Part shown: one piece after another, positions 1 through 9,154 of the stretch | Position numbering within the stretch: position 1 is the first letter of the stretch | How the letters are laid out: each line of letters starts with the position of its first letter | From: SIG714 sp964638675 | Lineage (GTDB): Bacteria > Bacillota > Clostridia > Oscillospirales > CAG-272 | Direction of reading: 5' to 3' | Length of the DNA: 34,658 nt | Assembly (NCBI GenBank): GCA_964638675.1 | Contig: CAZXAU010000022.1 | Location: 1-34,658 of the forward strand | Position numbers and translations under genes: made by a program | Notes under the pieces: model-generated | What the model saw: only the letters and a program-made list of their open reading frames with translations | Databases searched by the model: none | Told to the model about the DNA's origin: nothing

Positions 1-56
1 TATTATATTATTTATTTTCGCCGGCAGTTTTTTCTGTATTTGCCGTTTTCATGCCA

Positions 57-175
57 TTATTATAACCATAGTTTTCGCATTGCGAAAACTTCTTTTCTTG
101 TGGAATTGCGGCTGGTTTTGTACTGCAAAATCGCCGCCACATTGGCGGCGAAAGCCACAAAACACCGTCTGAATA
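57..175 (+). repeat. Structured ~115-base repeat, left copy (inverted relative to 1504-1618)
   Basis: This copy matches the reverse complement of 1504-1618 over nearly its whole length, with scattered substitutions. It contains two clear hairpins: one centred on about position 80 with stem gttttcgc/gcgaaaac, and one at 130-150 with stem tcgccgcc/ggcggcga. The stems are preserved in the other copy, including a T-A to C-G paired change in the first hairpin, which suggests selection or recent spread of a foldable element. No transposase is nearby. I see no gene in the rest of 1-484 apart from this repeat and the promoter at 339-367. Confidence 0.75.
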
Positions 176-338
176 ATTTATTTTTCAGGCTTTTCACCGA
201 CATTAATAATCTGACTTATTCAGTACAGTAACTGTTAAGGTCTGAGTAAAAGAAGGTAAAGGCATGCCGAAAGCAGATTTCAAAGCATCGGAAATATAGA
301 AATAATCTCATAAACAAACAAAAAACATAAAAACTATA

Positions 339-367
339 TTGTTTTTCGGCCTGAATCGTGATATAAT
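339..367 (+). promoter_or_regulatory. Sigma-A type promoter for the LURP-one-like gene
   Basis: TTGTTT at 339-344 and TATAAT at 362-367 are separated by 17 bases, followed by about 118 bases to the likely start codon at 485. The -10 is perfect; the -35 is weak. Confidence 0.5.
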
Positions 368-484
368 TGTATTATAAGTTGATTTACAGAATTCTGATCT
401 TCAGCTGTAAAGAAGTAAAGAAAATAAATTCGGTATTTTCAATAACAGCAATCCAAGACATACACAGAAGTGGGGGAAACTATC

Positions 485-955
485 ATGAGACTCATATTCA
501 AGCAAAGATTTTTCTCGTGGTTTGACAGCTACGACATTTATAACGAATCAGGCGAAACAGTATATACCGTAAGGGGTGAGCTTGCCTGGGGGCATCAGCT
601 CAGGATCTATGATGCATACGGGAATGAGGTCGGACTGATAAAGGAAAAAATATTGACCTTCTTGCCAAAATTTGAAATGTACTCGGCAGGACAATATCTC
701 GGGTGTGTAACTAAAAAGATATCATTTTTCGCCCAGAAATTCGACGTTGATTTCAACGGTTGGCGTGTAGTCGGCGACTTCTTCGGATACAATTATTCGA
801 TAATGGATCCTTCATATAAAGTCATCGCAACCGTTTCAAAAGAGCTGTTCAATTTTACAGACACATATTCGATCAATGTCCCTTATTCGAGCGACGCCGC
901 ATATGCAGTTATGCTCGTGCTTGCGATCGATGCCGAAAAATGTTCAAATAATTAA
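485..955 (+). CDS. LURP-one-related (LOR/DUF567) family protein
   Basis: A 156-residue protein of the LURP-one/tubby-like fold family. The pattern is characteristic: short beta strands built around phrases such as YDIYNESGETVY, LRIYDAYGNEVGLIKEK and YSIMDPSYKVIATVSKE, that is, repeated 'bit of structure - D/N-x-x-G - strand' units that form a 12-stranded barrel. The molecular role of bacterial members is not settled; a phospholipid or scaffold function is only proposed. An in-frame GTG exists at 470, but the run ggggga at 472-477 is a ribosome-binding site placed about 7 bases before ATG 485, so the shorter start is preferred. It begins a same-strand group with the 148-aa gene and the giant DUF4132 gene, and it lies inside the pair of inverted repeats. 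Confidence 0.8.
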   Translation: MRLIFKQRFFSWFDSYDIYNESGETVYTVRGELAWGHQLRIYDAYGNEVGLIKEKILTFLPKFEMYSAGQYLGCVTKKISFFAQKFDVDFNGWRVVGDFFGYNYSIMDPSYKVIATVSKELFNFTDTYSINVPYSSDAAYAVMLVLAIDAEKCSNN

Positions 956-1033
956 CAGTGAAAACTGACTAAATATCGTATCTGATCTGACAAGAGAAAA
1001 TTTGAAATTCACAGACTATATACGGGGAACCTT

Positions 1034-1480
1034 ATGGAAAATACATCAGGCTTAAAAATATACATCACACTGAAGCACATGGGAAACATTGCAAAAATGG
1101 CAGACAGTGTCAAACGCTATCCTTTCTTTCTCGAGAAAACACCTAAAACCCTTCGTGAGCTTATCACCGAATCGGTCAGGACATGCATAAAGACATACAT
1201 ATCACGTGCTGACAATTCGGCGCTTCCCTTCCCTATCGGCGATGAAGAGTGGGAAGGAATGCGTGAGATCGGGAAATTCGCATTCGGAGTTCACTATAAC
1301 GAAAATACCGTCAATGAAGCGAAGGCAACAGAAACAGCACTTGAAGCTTTCAGTGACGGACTTGTGCGTGTATTCAAAGAAAATCATGAGATCACCGATC
1401 TCGATGAAAAAACAGATATATCCGAGGGCGATGTCTTTACATTCATAAGACTCACCATGCTTTCGGGCAGAATGTGGTAA
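1034..1480 (+). CDS. Unrecognised 148-aa protein upstream of the DUF4132 gene
   Basis: I do not recognise a family. The protein is soluble, mixed-charge and mainly helical in character, with no signal peptide or membrane segment. It has a conserved-looking core around residues 55-90 (ISRADNSALPFPIGDEEWEG, then GKFAFGVHYNEN) and a tidy C-terminus (residues 131-148, EGDVFTFIRLTMLSGRMW). A ggggaa run at 1024-1029 precedes the ATG. It follows the LURP-one-like gene by 78 bases and precedes the giant DUF4132 gene by 128 bases, so all three may be one transcript. A partner role for the DUF4132 protein is inferred from position only. Confidence 0.7.
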   Translation: MENTSGLKIYITLKHMGNIAKMADSVKRYPFFLEKTPKTLRELITESVRTCIKTYISRADNSALPFPIGDEEWEGMREIGKFAFGVHYNENTVNEAKATETALEAFSDGLVRVFKENHEITDLDEKTDISEGDVFTFIRLTMLSGRMW

Positions 1481-1487
1481 AGGAAAA

Positions 1488-1511
1488 GTTTGAAAGATAG
1501 ATCTTTCAAAC
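1488..1511. repeat. Perfect 11-bp inverted repeat with 2-base loop
   Basis: The arms gtttgaaagat (1488-1498) and atctttcaaac (1501-1511) form a near-perfect palindrome just after the stop codon at 1480. No T-run follows, so it is not a canonical terminator. It abuts the right copy of the ~115-base repeat and may be part of that element's boundary. Confidence 0.6.
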
Positions 1512-1618
1512 AGCGTTTTGTGGCTTTCGCCACCTAAACGGCGGCGATTTTGCTCTGCAAAAACAGCCCCAATTCCGAAAGAAAGGATGCTTTCGCAATG
1601 CGAAAGCTATGATTATAA
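1504..1618 (-). repeat. Structured ~115-base repeat, right copy (inverted relative to 57-175)
   Basis: The reverse complement of this segment aligns with 57-175 along its full length. The hairpin gctttcgc/gcgaaagc (1589-1607) corresponds to gttttcgc/gcgaaaac in the left copy, with a compensated base-pair change; the GC-rich hairpin near 1527-1548 keeps its stem through a G-T wobble. The element runs up to and slightly past the start codon of the DUF4132 gene at 1609, so it forms that gene's immediate 5' leader. Confidence 0.75.
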
Positions 1619-4600
1619 ATATGGCACTGAATAACGAAGAAAAAGCAAGAAAAATTGCCCTTGCGGAAGAATATGCAAAAAAAATAGATGAGTATGAAGA
1701 AAATCTCAGGAAAAATCTCAGTGCGGCACAGATCGGTTTTTGTATGCCATATGTAAATCCGCACGATGATTCCATACATTGCGATCTTGCGAAAGCGATG
1801 AATGCCCCCGACACCATCCCTTCGGAATATATCCGGAAAAAGTTGGATTGGCTTTTCGATTCGGTTATCCCCGACTATAACAGGCAGGTCATTCTGTATT
1901 TTGCCGATCGCTTGCAGGAATACCCCTACTCAGATACATATCAACGCAGATCATTCAGAGCAAAACGCAACGGGGCATATGTAACAAAGCTTGAAAACAT
2001 TATTCGCATGTATAGATTTTACAGGAAACCGATTAGCGAACCGCTTGAAAAGATTCTGGCAAGAGAGCTTCCCGAGGAAAAGCAGGCATATCTTGATGAA
2101 AATGCATACATTACATCAGGATACAACGAGTGGCAGGTGGCGTATGCCCTTGATCATAACAACAGTAAAGTTGAGAATGCAATAAGGAGTATTCTGCTCG
2201 ATAATAACTCTTCGGGAATGGTGACTCAAGAGCTTATCCGCGGCATTCTCATCAGCCACAGGAGCGATTTTCATGAGCTATTGGGAAAATTGCTGCTTGC
2301 GGCAAGATTGCAGGAGGGTCTGCGGCAGATCATATGCGAAGCTGCCGATTGCGGCACAAAAGAGGGTTATCTCGCTATATTGAAGGTAATTGACGAAAAT
2401 AATCTGATCCGCTATTCCTCGGTCAAGCGTGCGGTAGGCACGTGGCTCGGTCTGCTCAGCGATGAAGTAAGAGATCTTGAGCGTGTCAGCGATAAAAGCC
2501 TGCGTCTTATCATAGATTGCCTTGAAAACGAAAAACTGCGTGATGAATATCTTGCATCCGAGGATGCAATGAAAGTATATGTCGCTCTGTGGAGCTATGC
2601 ATTTCATGACATTGATGAGGCATTCCGCAAAGTATCCGAAATATCACAAAACGGCTCGATCCATAAACTGCTTGTTTCGGGGTATTTTGCGGCGAATTCG
2701 GAACAGCCGTATGCATGCGCCGCAATAACAATGAAGGTTCTGAAAAAGCATAGCGATAAAAATGAAGTGCTTGCAATCTGGCTTCCCTTCTTCAAGTCGG
2801 GAATAAAAAATGATTTGTGGGAATCGATGTATAACAATAAAAAGCTCAACTACAGCATGTGGTTCGACAGCAAGACGGAAGCTGTGGAATGCTATCAATT
2901 GATAAAAGGGCTTTATTACTCGTTTTCGGGCAAAACAAAGATCTTTTCGCCATGTGTTTTCCCCTGGTATGAGGCAAAAATCTCAAAAAGCGATTTTGCC
3001 GAAATCCTCTGTGCAATTGCAGTCTTTTTGAATGAAAAAGAGATCAATGACGAAGCTTGCACTTTCATAAAGGATTGCTCTGCATGGGAGCGCAGATTCT
3101 GTTTTTCAGCTCTGCTCCGTGATCCTCAAAGTGCAATTGCCCGTAAGACCGTGCTTGAAGGACTTGCCGACAGAGAAAACTCTACGAGAGAAGAAGCCTA
3201 TGAGATCGTATGCAAATTAAAGCTCACAGCCGATGAATACCGCTCGATTGAGAGTTATCTGCGTTTCAAAGGAGCCGACATCCGCAAAAATGTTATAAAT
3301 ATTTTACTGAAGCAAAATGGCTCAAATCTGCAAAGCTGTATTACACGTCTGCTCTCGAGCGAAAAAGAAGAGATCAGGCTCGGCGGACTTGATATGCTTT
3401 TACAGCTGAAAAAGGATGAAAATAATAAAAAATATGCTTCAATAGTCGCTTCATTCGATTCCCTGCTTTGTGAAATAGCATCATCAAATGAATGCTCCTC
3501 AAAAGAAAAGATCCTGCTCGATTCACTCGTTGAGAATTCAGATCAGAAAAATCAGGCGCTCTCTGGTAAAGATCTGCTGTTTTCAAAAAATGATAAATAT
3601 ATCCCCTCCGAATTTGACGGGGAGTATACCAAGCTTTGTGTCGACACCTTCGCCGATTATTTTCCGGAATCAAAATTGCCGCAATTGATCTGCGGTAATA
3701 AAACAAATGTCAGTCTCTTTGAAAAAATTAAATCTGCATTCTCCGATAATTCTGCCTGCGAATCGGCACTCACTGCCGCCGAGGATCTGCTCTCACTTTC
3801 AGCTTTCATTGACTCACACAGAGCGGCTTCGTTTGTGAATTCGATGGGAGAAACAATTCTTATCGGAAATCTTCAATACGCATATCATTTTGCAAACCCC
3901 GACGACAAATTACCTCTGCACGAGCTCTGGCAGGAATGGGCGCAGACGGTCGGCATGACAAACAAGCGTATTATCCGTGCATTGCTTCTTTTTTACGGAT
4001 ATGAGAAGAAAACTAACTTCACACGCTCTCTTTCCGATTCAATCATAGATGTTTTTGGTGCAGGATTTGAAAAAGGCATTCAGCTCCCATATTCGGCTGT
4101 CATCCAAAGTGTGCTTGAGAGCATGTGCGTAAATATTCCGCAAAGCGATCGCTCACGCCTTGCCTTTGCAATTGCAATATGGTTTATACGTTGCGTTCCC
4201 GATAATATGGTCTTGATCGACGATAAATCGTCTGTAATCTTTGCCAAAAGCCGTGAAAAAGCTCATTTACTTGCCCACGAACAGCTTGCCTTTGTTTTCA
4301 GATGGCTTGAGTGTAAGAATAATGACGACCTGCAATACACCTTCCCGCTTGCAGTGGCTTGTGCTCAGCGCTGTATATCACCGGCAAAAAAGCTTCAAGA
4401 AGAAAATGAAGAAAAAAACCGGAACTCAGACAGAACCGGCGTATATTACTATCCTGACAAATACTATGATCTTCGCCGTCTTCTCACTCCGAACTGTGAA
4501 AAGCACGGAATCTATAGTTCGCTTGTCGGTATAGATGCCTACCTGCTCGCCGCATACAGAGGAATTATTACAATCAAACAGCTTTACGAGTTCCTGTTTG

Positions 4601-6888
4601 ACCGTGACAATACCGAAGAATCACTGGAGACGGTAACCGCAATTGCATCATGCTACTGTGAAAAAGACAGGATGATCTCAAAACGGGGATATTCGGCAAT
4701 GCGTTTTTCACGCAAAGTCACAGAATTTCTCGGCAAAGACGGAGAGCCGGATGAAGAAGATCTGAAGCTGATGGAATATGTTTTCCATATCTACGAAGCT
4801 GTAATTCCGATAATTCTCTCATCGGAATTGTCACGGGGTGACAGTCCTGTGAAATACTCAGACAGCATTATGAACATAGCACGCATTTACGGCGCTGACT
4901 ATCTTGTACAGATCCTTTCCGCCATGGGTAACGATACCCTTGACAGAACGGCATATTACGGCTGGGGCAGCGGTAAAAACCGAAAAACCAATCTCTCCTA
5001 CCTGCTTTCGGTATGCATTCCCGCAAATATCGACTCCTCCGAAACACTCAAAAAAGCACTTGCCGGAAAGAAGATATCCGAAAAGCGCCTTATTGAAGCG
5101 GCAATGTTTTCTCCCGAATGGATCCCGATCATAGGACAATACCTCGGGATAGATTCATTTGAGTCGGCATGCTATTATTTTATGGCACATATGAACGAGA
5201 GCTTTGACGACAAGCGAAAGGCAGTTATCGCAAAATACACTCCCCTCTCGGATGATGAGCTGAATCTCGGCGCATTTGACGTAAATTGGTTCAGATCTGC
5301 CTACAGCTCGGTCGGCGAAAAGAAATTCGATCAGATCTACGATGCCGCAAAATACATCTCGGACGGTGCAAAGCATTCAAGAGCAAGAAAATACGCCGAT
5401 GCAACGCTCGGCAAATTAAACGTCGATGAAATTGAAAAGATAGTATCGGATAAACGCAACCAGGACCTTCTGATGGCCTATGCACTCATTCCGCTTGAGG
5501 GCGAGGATGACATTTTAAGAAGATATCTGTATATCCGTAAATTTCTCAAGGAAAGCAAACAATTCGGCTCACAGCGATCGGTAAGCGAAGCAAAAGCCGC
5601 CAATACGGCACTCACCAACCTTGCAATAAACGCAGGATATTCCGATTCGATTCGTCTGACCCTGCGTATGGAGACTAAGGTTATTGACGACAGCCGAAAT
5701 CTTTTTGAAGAGCAGACGATCGACAGCGTGTCATTAAAGATCTCGACAGACGAAAAGGGCAAAGCATCGATCTCAGCTTCAAAGAACGGAAAACAGCTCA
5801 AAAGCATACCTGCAAGCCTTAAAAAGAACGAGACCGTACATGCTATGAGCGATATGGTCAAAGCTCTTAACGAGCAGTACCGCCGTACAAGAACTATGTT
5901 TGAAAACGCCATGGAGGACAGCACTATTTTCACGTTTGGCGAACTGTCGGCTCTGTCGGCGCATCCCGTCGTATATCCGATGCTGAGAAAGCTCCTGCTC
6001 ATCAGCGGTGATACTGTAGGTTTTCTGAATGAAAACGGACTTGCAGATGATACAGGTAATGTTCAGCCTATGGCAAAGGATGCCGAAATCAGAATAGCAC
6101 ATCCATTTGACCTTTACAGCAAAGGTATCTGGAAAAATTATCAGAAGTATATCTTTGAAAATCAGATAGTTCAGCCCTTCCGTCAGGTATTCCGTGAGCT
6201 GTATATCAAGACCGATGAAGAAAAAAATACATATCACTCACTCAGGTATGCCGGAAATCAGATACAGCCGGCAAAGGCCGTTGCCACTCTCAAAGGCCGC
6301 CGCTGGGTTGCCGACCTTGAAAGCGGACTGCAAAAGGTGTATTACAAAGAGAATATAATAGCACAAATATATGCCCTTGCCAATTGGTTCTCCCCGTCCG
6401 ACATTGAAGCGCCCACACTCGAATGGGTATGCTTCAGCGAACGCAAGACAGGAAAAGAGCTGAAGATCTCGGACATTCCGGATATCATATTCTCTGAAGT
6501 CATGAGAGATGTCGACCTTGCCGTAAGTGTTGCTCATGTCGGCGGTGTCGATCCTGAAACGAGCCATTCCACAACGCAAATGCGTGCGGCTATCCTTTCA
6601 TTTGTCCTGCCGCTCTTCCGCATAGAGAATGTCAGGGTTGAGGGACACCACGCAATAATTGACGGAAAGCTCGCAGAATATTCTGTTCATCTCGGGAGCG
6701 GTGTTGTACATCAGCTCGGCGGTGCAATGATACCCGTACTTCCCGTGCATTCACAGCACAGAGGAAGAATATTCCTGCCATTTGTTGACGATGACCCAAA
6801 AACCGCAGAGATCATTTCCAAAGTACTTCTTTTTGCCGAGGATGACAAGATCAAAGATCCGATGATACTCTCGTCGGTCAGCAAATAA
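1609..6888 (+). CDS. Giant DUF5724/DUF4132 (MolR/YehI-like) protein
   Basis: A 1759-residue protein. The C-terminal region identifies it. A block near residues 1493-1563 (IAHPFDLYSKGIW, then QPFRQVFRELY) is typical of DUF4132. A final domain from about residue 1563 runs from RRWVADLESGLQKVYY through AHVGGVDPETSHSTTQMRA to HSQHRGRIFLPFVDDDPKTAEI and matches the end of the E. coli MolR/YehI family. The long N-terminal part is helical and repeat-like, as expected for DUF5724. No enzymatic motif is visible and the function is unknown; E. coli relatives lie beside MoxR-ATPase/vWA genes, which are absent here. ATG 1609 and ATG 1621 are both possible. A Shine-Dalgarno-like aaagga lies upstream of a 19-base hairpin that ends two bases before ATG 1609. 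Transcription is probably shared with 1034-1480. Confidence 0.85.
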   Translation: MIINMALNNEEKARKIALAEEYAKKIDEYEENLRKNLSAAQIGFCMPYVNPHDDSIHCDLAKAMNAPDTIPSEYIRKKLDWLFDSVIPDYNRQVILYFADRLQEYPYSDTYQRRSFRAKRNGAYVTKLENIIRMYRFYRKPISEPLEKILARELPEEKQAYLDENAYITSGYNEWQVAYALDHNNSKVENAIRSILLDNNSSGMVTQELIRGILISHRSDFHELLGKLLLAARLQEGLRQIICEAADCGTKEGYLAILKVIDENNLIRYSSVKRAVGTWLGLLSDEVRDLERVSDKSLRLIIDCLENEKLRDEYLASEDAMKVYVALWSYAFHDIDEAFRKVSEISQNGSIHKLLVSGYFAANSEQPYACAAITMKVLKKHSDKNEVLAIWLPFFKSGIKNDLWESMYNNKKLNYSMWFDSKTEAVECYQLIKGLYYSFSGKTKIFSPCVFPWYEAKISKSDFAEILCAIAVFLNEKEINDEACTFIKDCSAWERRFCFSALLRDPQSAIARKTVLEGLADRENSTREEAYEIVCKLKLTADEYRSIESYLRFKGADIRKNVINILLKQNGSNLQSCITRLLSSEKEEIRLGGLDMLLQLKKDENNKKYASIVASFDSLLCEIASSNECSSKEKILLDSLVENSDQKNQALSGKDLLFSKNDKYIPSEFDGEYTKLCVDTFADYFPESKLPQLICGNKTNVSLFEKIKSAFSDNSACESALTAAEDLLSLSAFIDSHRAASFVNSMGETILIGNLQYAYHFANPDDKLPLHELWQEWAQTVGMTNKRIIRALLLFYGYEKKTNFTRSLSDSIIDVFGAGFEKGIQLPYSAVIQSVLESMCVNIPQSDRSRLAFAIAIWFIRCVPDNMVLIDDKSSVIFAKSREKAHLLAHEQLAFVFRWLECKNNDDLQYTFPLAVACAQRCISPAKKLQEENEEKNRNSDRTGVYYYPDKYYDLRRLLTPNCEKHGIYSSLVGIDAYLLAAYRGIITIKQLYEFLFDRDNTEESLETVTAIASCYCEKDRMISKRGYSAMRFSRKVTEFLGKDGEPDEEDLKLMEYVFHIYEAVIPIILSSELSRGDSPVKYSDSIMNIARIYGADYLVQILSAMGNDTLDRTAYYGWGSGKNRKTNLSYLLSVCIPANIDSSETLKKALAGKKISEKRLIEAAMFSPEWIPIIGQYLGIDSFESACYYFMAHMNESFDDKRKAVIAKYTPLSDDELNLGAFDVNWFRSAYSSVGEKKFDQIYDAAKYISDGAKHSRARKYADATLGKLNVDEIEKIVSDKRNQDLLMAYALIPLEGEDDILRRYLYIRKFLKESKQFGSQRSVSEAKAANTALTNLAINAGYSDSIRLTLRMETKVIDDSRNLFEEQTIDSVSLKISTDEKGKASISASKNGKQLKSIPASLKKNETVHAMSDMVKALNEQYRRTRTMFENAMEDSTIFTFGELSALSAHPVVYPMLRKLLLISGDTVGFLNENGLADDTGNVQPMAKDAEIRIAHPFDLYSKGIWKNYQKYIFENQIVQPFRQVFRELYIKTDEEKNTYHSLRYAGNQIQPAKAVATLKGRRWVADLESGLQKVYYKENIIAQIYALANWFSPSDIEAPTLEWVCFSERKTGKELKISDIPDIIFSEVMRDVDLAVSVAHVGGVDPETSHSTTQMRAAILSFVLPLFRIENVRVEGHHAIIDGKLAEYSVHLGSGVVHQLGGAMIPVLPVHSQHRGRIFLPFVDDDPKTAEIISKVLLFAEDDKIKDPMILSSVSK

Positions 6889-7039
6889 AGAGCAATTACG
6901 GTGCAAAAGAACACCTTTAGTATATAATGAGATCAAGATCAGTTAATTGTAAAAGTCTTCAAAAACAGATTATCTCATATCATCAGTGAGCATCTGCAGC
7001 ACGAAGGACACAAAAACAATTTATCGATTTATCCTCAGT

Positions 7040-7245
7040 TACGGTTCAGCCGGAGCCTTCTCCGGTGGGAGAAGTGTGGCAAGGCTTAGTCGCTTTGCGA
7101 CTAAGCCGAAGGGAGACGGATGAGGTGTCATTATTTAATTTAAAACTTATTTTTATAGTTTTACTGAATCTTACACTACTCCTCATCCACCGCTGTGCGG
7201 TCCCCCTTCTCCCACAGGAGAAGGCTTGGCTGAACTGTACCGTAA
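7040..7245. repeat. MITE-like palindromic intergenic repeat
   Basis: The left end (ttacggttcagccggagcct...) and the reverse complement of the right end (ttacggtacagttcagccaa...) match over roughly 36 bases with a small insertion. Nested pairs continue inwards: gtgggagaag near 7065 with cttctcccac near 7206, and ggatgagg near 7118 with cctcatcc near 7181. A further internal hairpin cttagtcgc/gcgactaag lies at 7084-7104. It has no coding content and sits between the ends of two converging genes, so it could also stop transcription. In the surrounding gap (6889-7407) I see nothing else I can support. Confidence 0.7.
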
Positions 7246-7407
7246 GTTTTTAAGTATCATACTAGCCATACCGGACATGCGGAGAAAAACATTAGTATAA
7301 ATCTAAAAAATGCTTTACCAACTCACTTTTTACTTTTTCAATCTGCAATATCACTGTCAATACAGCTTCCCTACTCGCTACGGTACAAGACGAACATGAA
7401 GCTGTCG

Positions 7408-8175
7408 TTACTTATTCATTTTATCAACGAAATCGTTGTCCCTTGCTGTAAGTTCTACCCATGCAGGTCTAAAACCACATTTTATTGCATTACGAACCGA
7501 TTTAATATTCGACCATGCGGCACAATAAAACGGCACCTTCCCAAACTCCAATACTTCAATTGCAAGTTTGCTTGTGAGTGAGGATGCAATCCCTTTTCTT
7601 CTATATTCGGGAAGAACATCAACACCTATTTGATACATAGTTTCGCAATCAGCAGAACAACCTGCAAGTCCTATAAGTTTGCCATTATGAAATGCCCCCA
7701 CAGCGAGTTTGTCCAGATGTTTTCTGTCTTTGCACAAAGCATTTCCCCATTCGTCAGTATAATATTGTTGAAAATCTTCAGGAAATAAAATTCTTTGCTC
7801 ATAATCACAGGGTTGTTCTTTAAGTTTATTTATGTCGGGTAGAAAATACTCCGCCATAAAGCAAACCTTATATCCAAATTCTGCTAATTTTTCATTTAGT
7901 GCAATCACATTAGGCGATTCAAAGCAATGCTCTGTTGCATATTTGTTTATATACCATTCAACAACCGCTTTCATTCTTGGGCTAACCTGAGCAACAATAT
8001 TATTGCCGTATGATATCAAATCGCATTCCAAGGGAAGCGGAAGATATGCCCTTGCCTTTTCATTCGTCTTTGACAAAACGACCTTGTTTTCCGATAATAA
8101 AAAATCATCTGCATTGCAATTACAGTCAAACGCCGATTGTTGTAACGCAATTTGAAATATTTCTTGATTTGTCAC
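7408..8175 (-). CDS. GNAT family N-acetyltransferase
   Basis: A 255-residue protein with a C-terminal GNAT domain. The acetyl-CoA-binding motif A is VLPEYRRKGIASSLTSKLA (Q/RxxGxG/A type), followed by AAWSNIKSVRNAIKCGF, the usual end of the fold. The N-terminal 120 residues are typical of a Firmicutes subgroup of unknown substrate. The reading frame is open further upstream, but a ggagga ribosome-binding site lies about 8 bases before GTG 8175, which favours that GTG start over the distant ATG at 8253. It is the last gene of the minus-strand run and has a 150-base gap to its upstream neighbour. The substrate cannot be predicted. Confidence 0.85.
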   Translation of the reverse strand: MTNQEIFQIALQQSAFDCNCNADDFLLSENKVVLSKTNEKARAYLPLPLECDLISYGNNIVAQVSPRMKAVVEWYINKYATEHCFESPNVIALNEKLAEFGYKVCFMAEYFLPDINKLKEQPCDYEQRILFPEDFQQYYTDEWGNALCKDRKHLDKLAVGAFHNGKLIGLAGCSADCETMYQIGVDVLPEYRRKGIASSLTSKLAIEVLEFGKVPFYCAAWSNIKSVRNAIKCGFRPAWVELTARDNDFVDKMNK

Positions 8176-8325
8176 AACAGTTCTCCTCCACAGATTCAAG
8201 TTCGTTGATATTAAAGAATTAACCGGTTTTCGGCAGATCTGATTACAGTTCAAATACTTCCCTATCGGACAATCTCTTTTGGGCGTGTCCGTTTTTCATT
8301 ATGATGTCCTTCACTTCAATATAAA

Positions 8326-9111
8326 TCAGCCGAAAACCTCAGCCGCCGCAATGATCTTGAGCAGTTTTTCGTCTGCTTTGTCCCTTCCGTATGCATCGAG
8401 AAAACGCTCACGGTACTTGTCTGTTTTAAGATTATACCAAAGCGTCCAGCATCCCCAGAATATGTCGATATGCCGATCGCCGACGCCGCCGTTTCCGACA
8501 TCAATAAAGCCCGAGAGCTTCCAATTGTCAAGTATAATATTGGGAAGACAATAGTCGCCGTGAAGCAGAACCCTGCTTTGCAGTGCCGATTTTCCGTTCA
8601 TCAGAACATCATAAGCTTCCTGAGCCGAGCGATAACCGAAGCTGTCGGGAAAATGCGATTTATCATAATTCCCGGTTAAGTAATTTTCCTGTGCAAAAGT
8701 AAGATAATCTGCCGTCCTGTCGTGAATCGGACAGTCGATATGATCGATCTCGTGAAGTTTTCTCAGCTCGTATGCAATGATGTCACACAAACGTTTCGGA
8801 TCGGACAGATAGCCTTCATACACGCAGTCTTCCCCGACGAGCGCCCTTGTCAACAGCCAGTCGCTCTCGCCGGATATATAGTCAAGAACTTCTGCACCGA
8901 TTCCTTTACTATGATAATACCCGGTCATAAGCGCTTCTTTTTCAAGCATTCCCTTACCCGAACGCTTCAGATAATAGCCGTTATCCCTGTCGATAAAATA
9001 TACCTTCGCTTCCCCCGAACAGGAGCTGTCATAAATCTTGGCACCGTCAGTAAAATCATAAATCTCGCTCGGAAAATCATCCGGAATTTTGCTCAGCAAT
9101 GTTTTGTTCAT
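8326..9111 (-). CDS. APH(3')-like aminoglycoside/choline kinase-fold phosphotransferase
   Basis: A 261-residue protein, the usual length for aminoglycoside 3'-phosphotransferases. The catalytic loop reads LLHGDYCLPN (Brenner motif HGDxxxxN, catalytic Asp), and the Mg-binding segment is GFIDVGNGGVGDRHID in place of the classic D-x-G-R-x-G-x-x-D-R-Y-x-D. The C-terminal stretch WYNLKTDKYRERFLDAYG also follows APH(3') enzymes. The family transfers ATP phosphate to aminoglycosides, but many chromosomal members have no proven resistance phenotype. The start ATG follows aggaga by 5 bases. It lies 43 bases downstream of the TfoX-N gene on the same strand, so the two may be cotranscribed. Confidence 0.85.
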   Translation of the reverse strand: MNKTLLSKIPDDFPSEIYDFTDGAKIYDSSCSGEAKVYFIDRDNGYYLKRSGKGMLEKEALMTGYYHSKGIGAEVLDYISGESDWLLTRALVGEDCVYEGYLSDPKRLCDIIAYELRKLHEIDHIDCPIHDRTADYLTFAQENYLTGNYDKSHFPDSFGYRSAQEAYDVLMNGKSALQSRVLLHGDYCLPNIILDNWKLSGFIDVGNGGVGDRHIDIFWGCWTLWYNLKTDKYRERFLDAYGRDKADEKLLKIIAAAEVFG

Positions 9112-9154
9112 CTTGTCTCCTATAAAACGGTTTTACAATTTAATAAAATCGATC

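Noticed and set aside
40..231. A 63-codon open frame at the left end
   Set aside because: It translates the structured repeat at 57-175 and has no ribosome-binding site.
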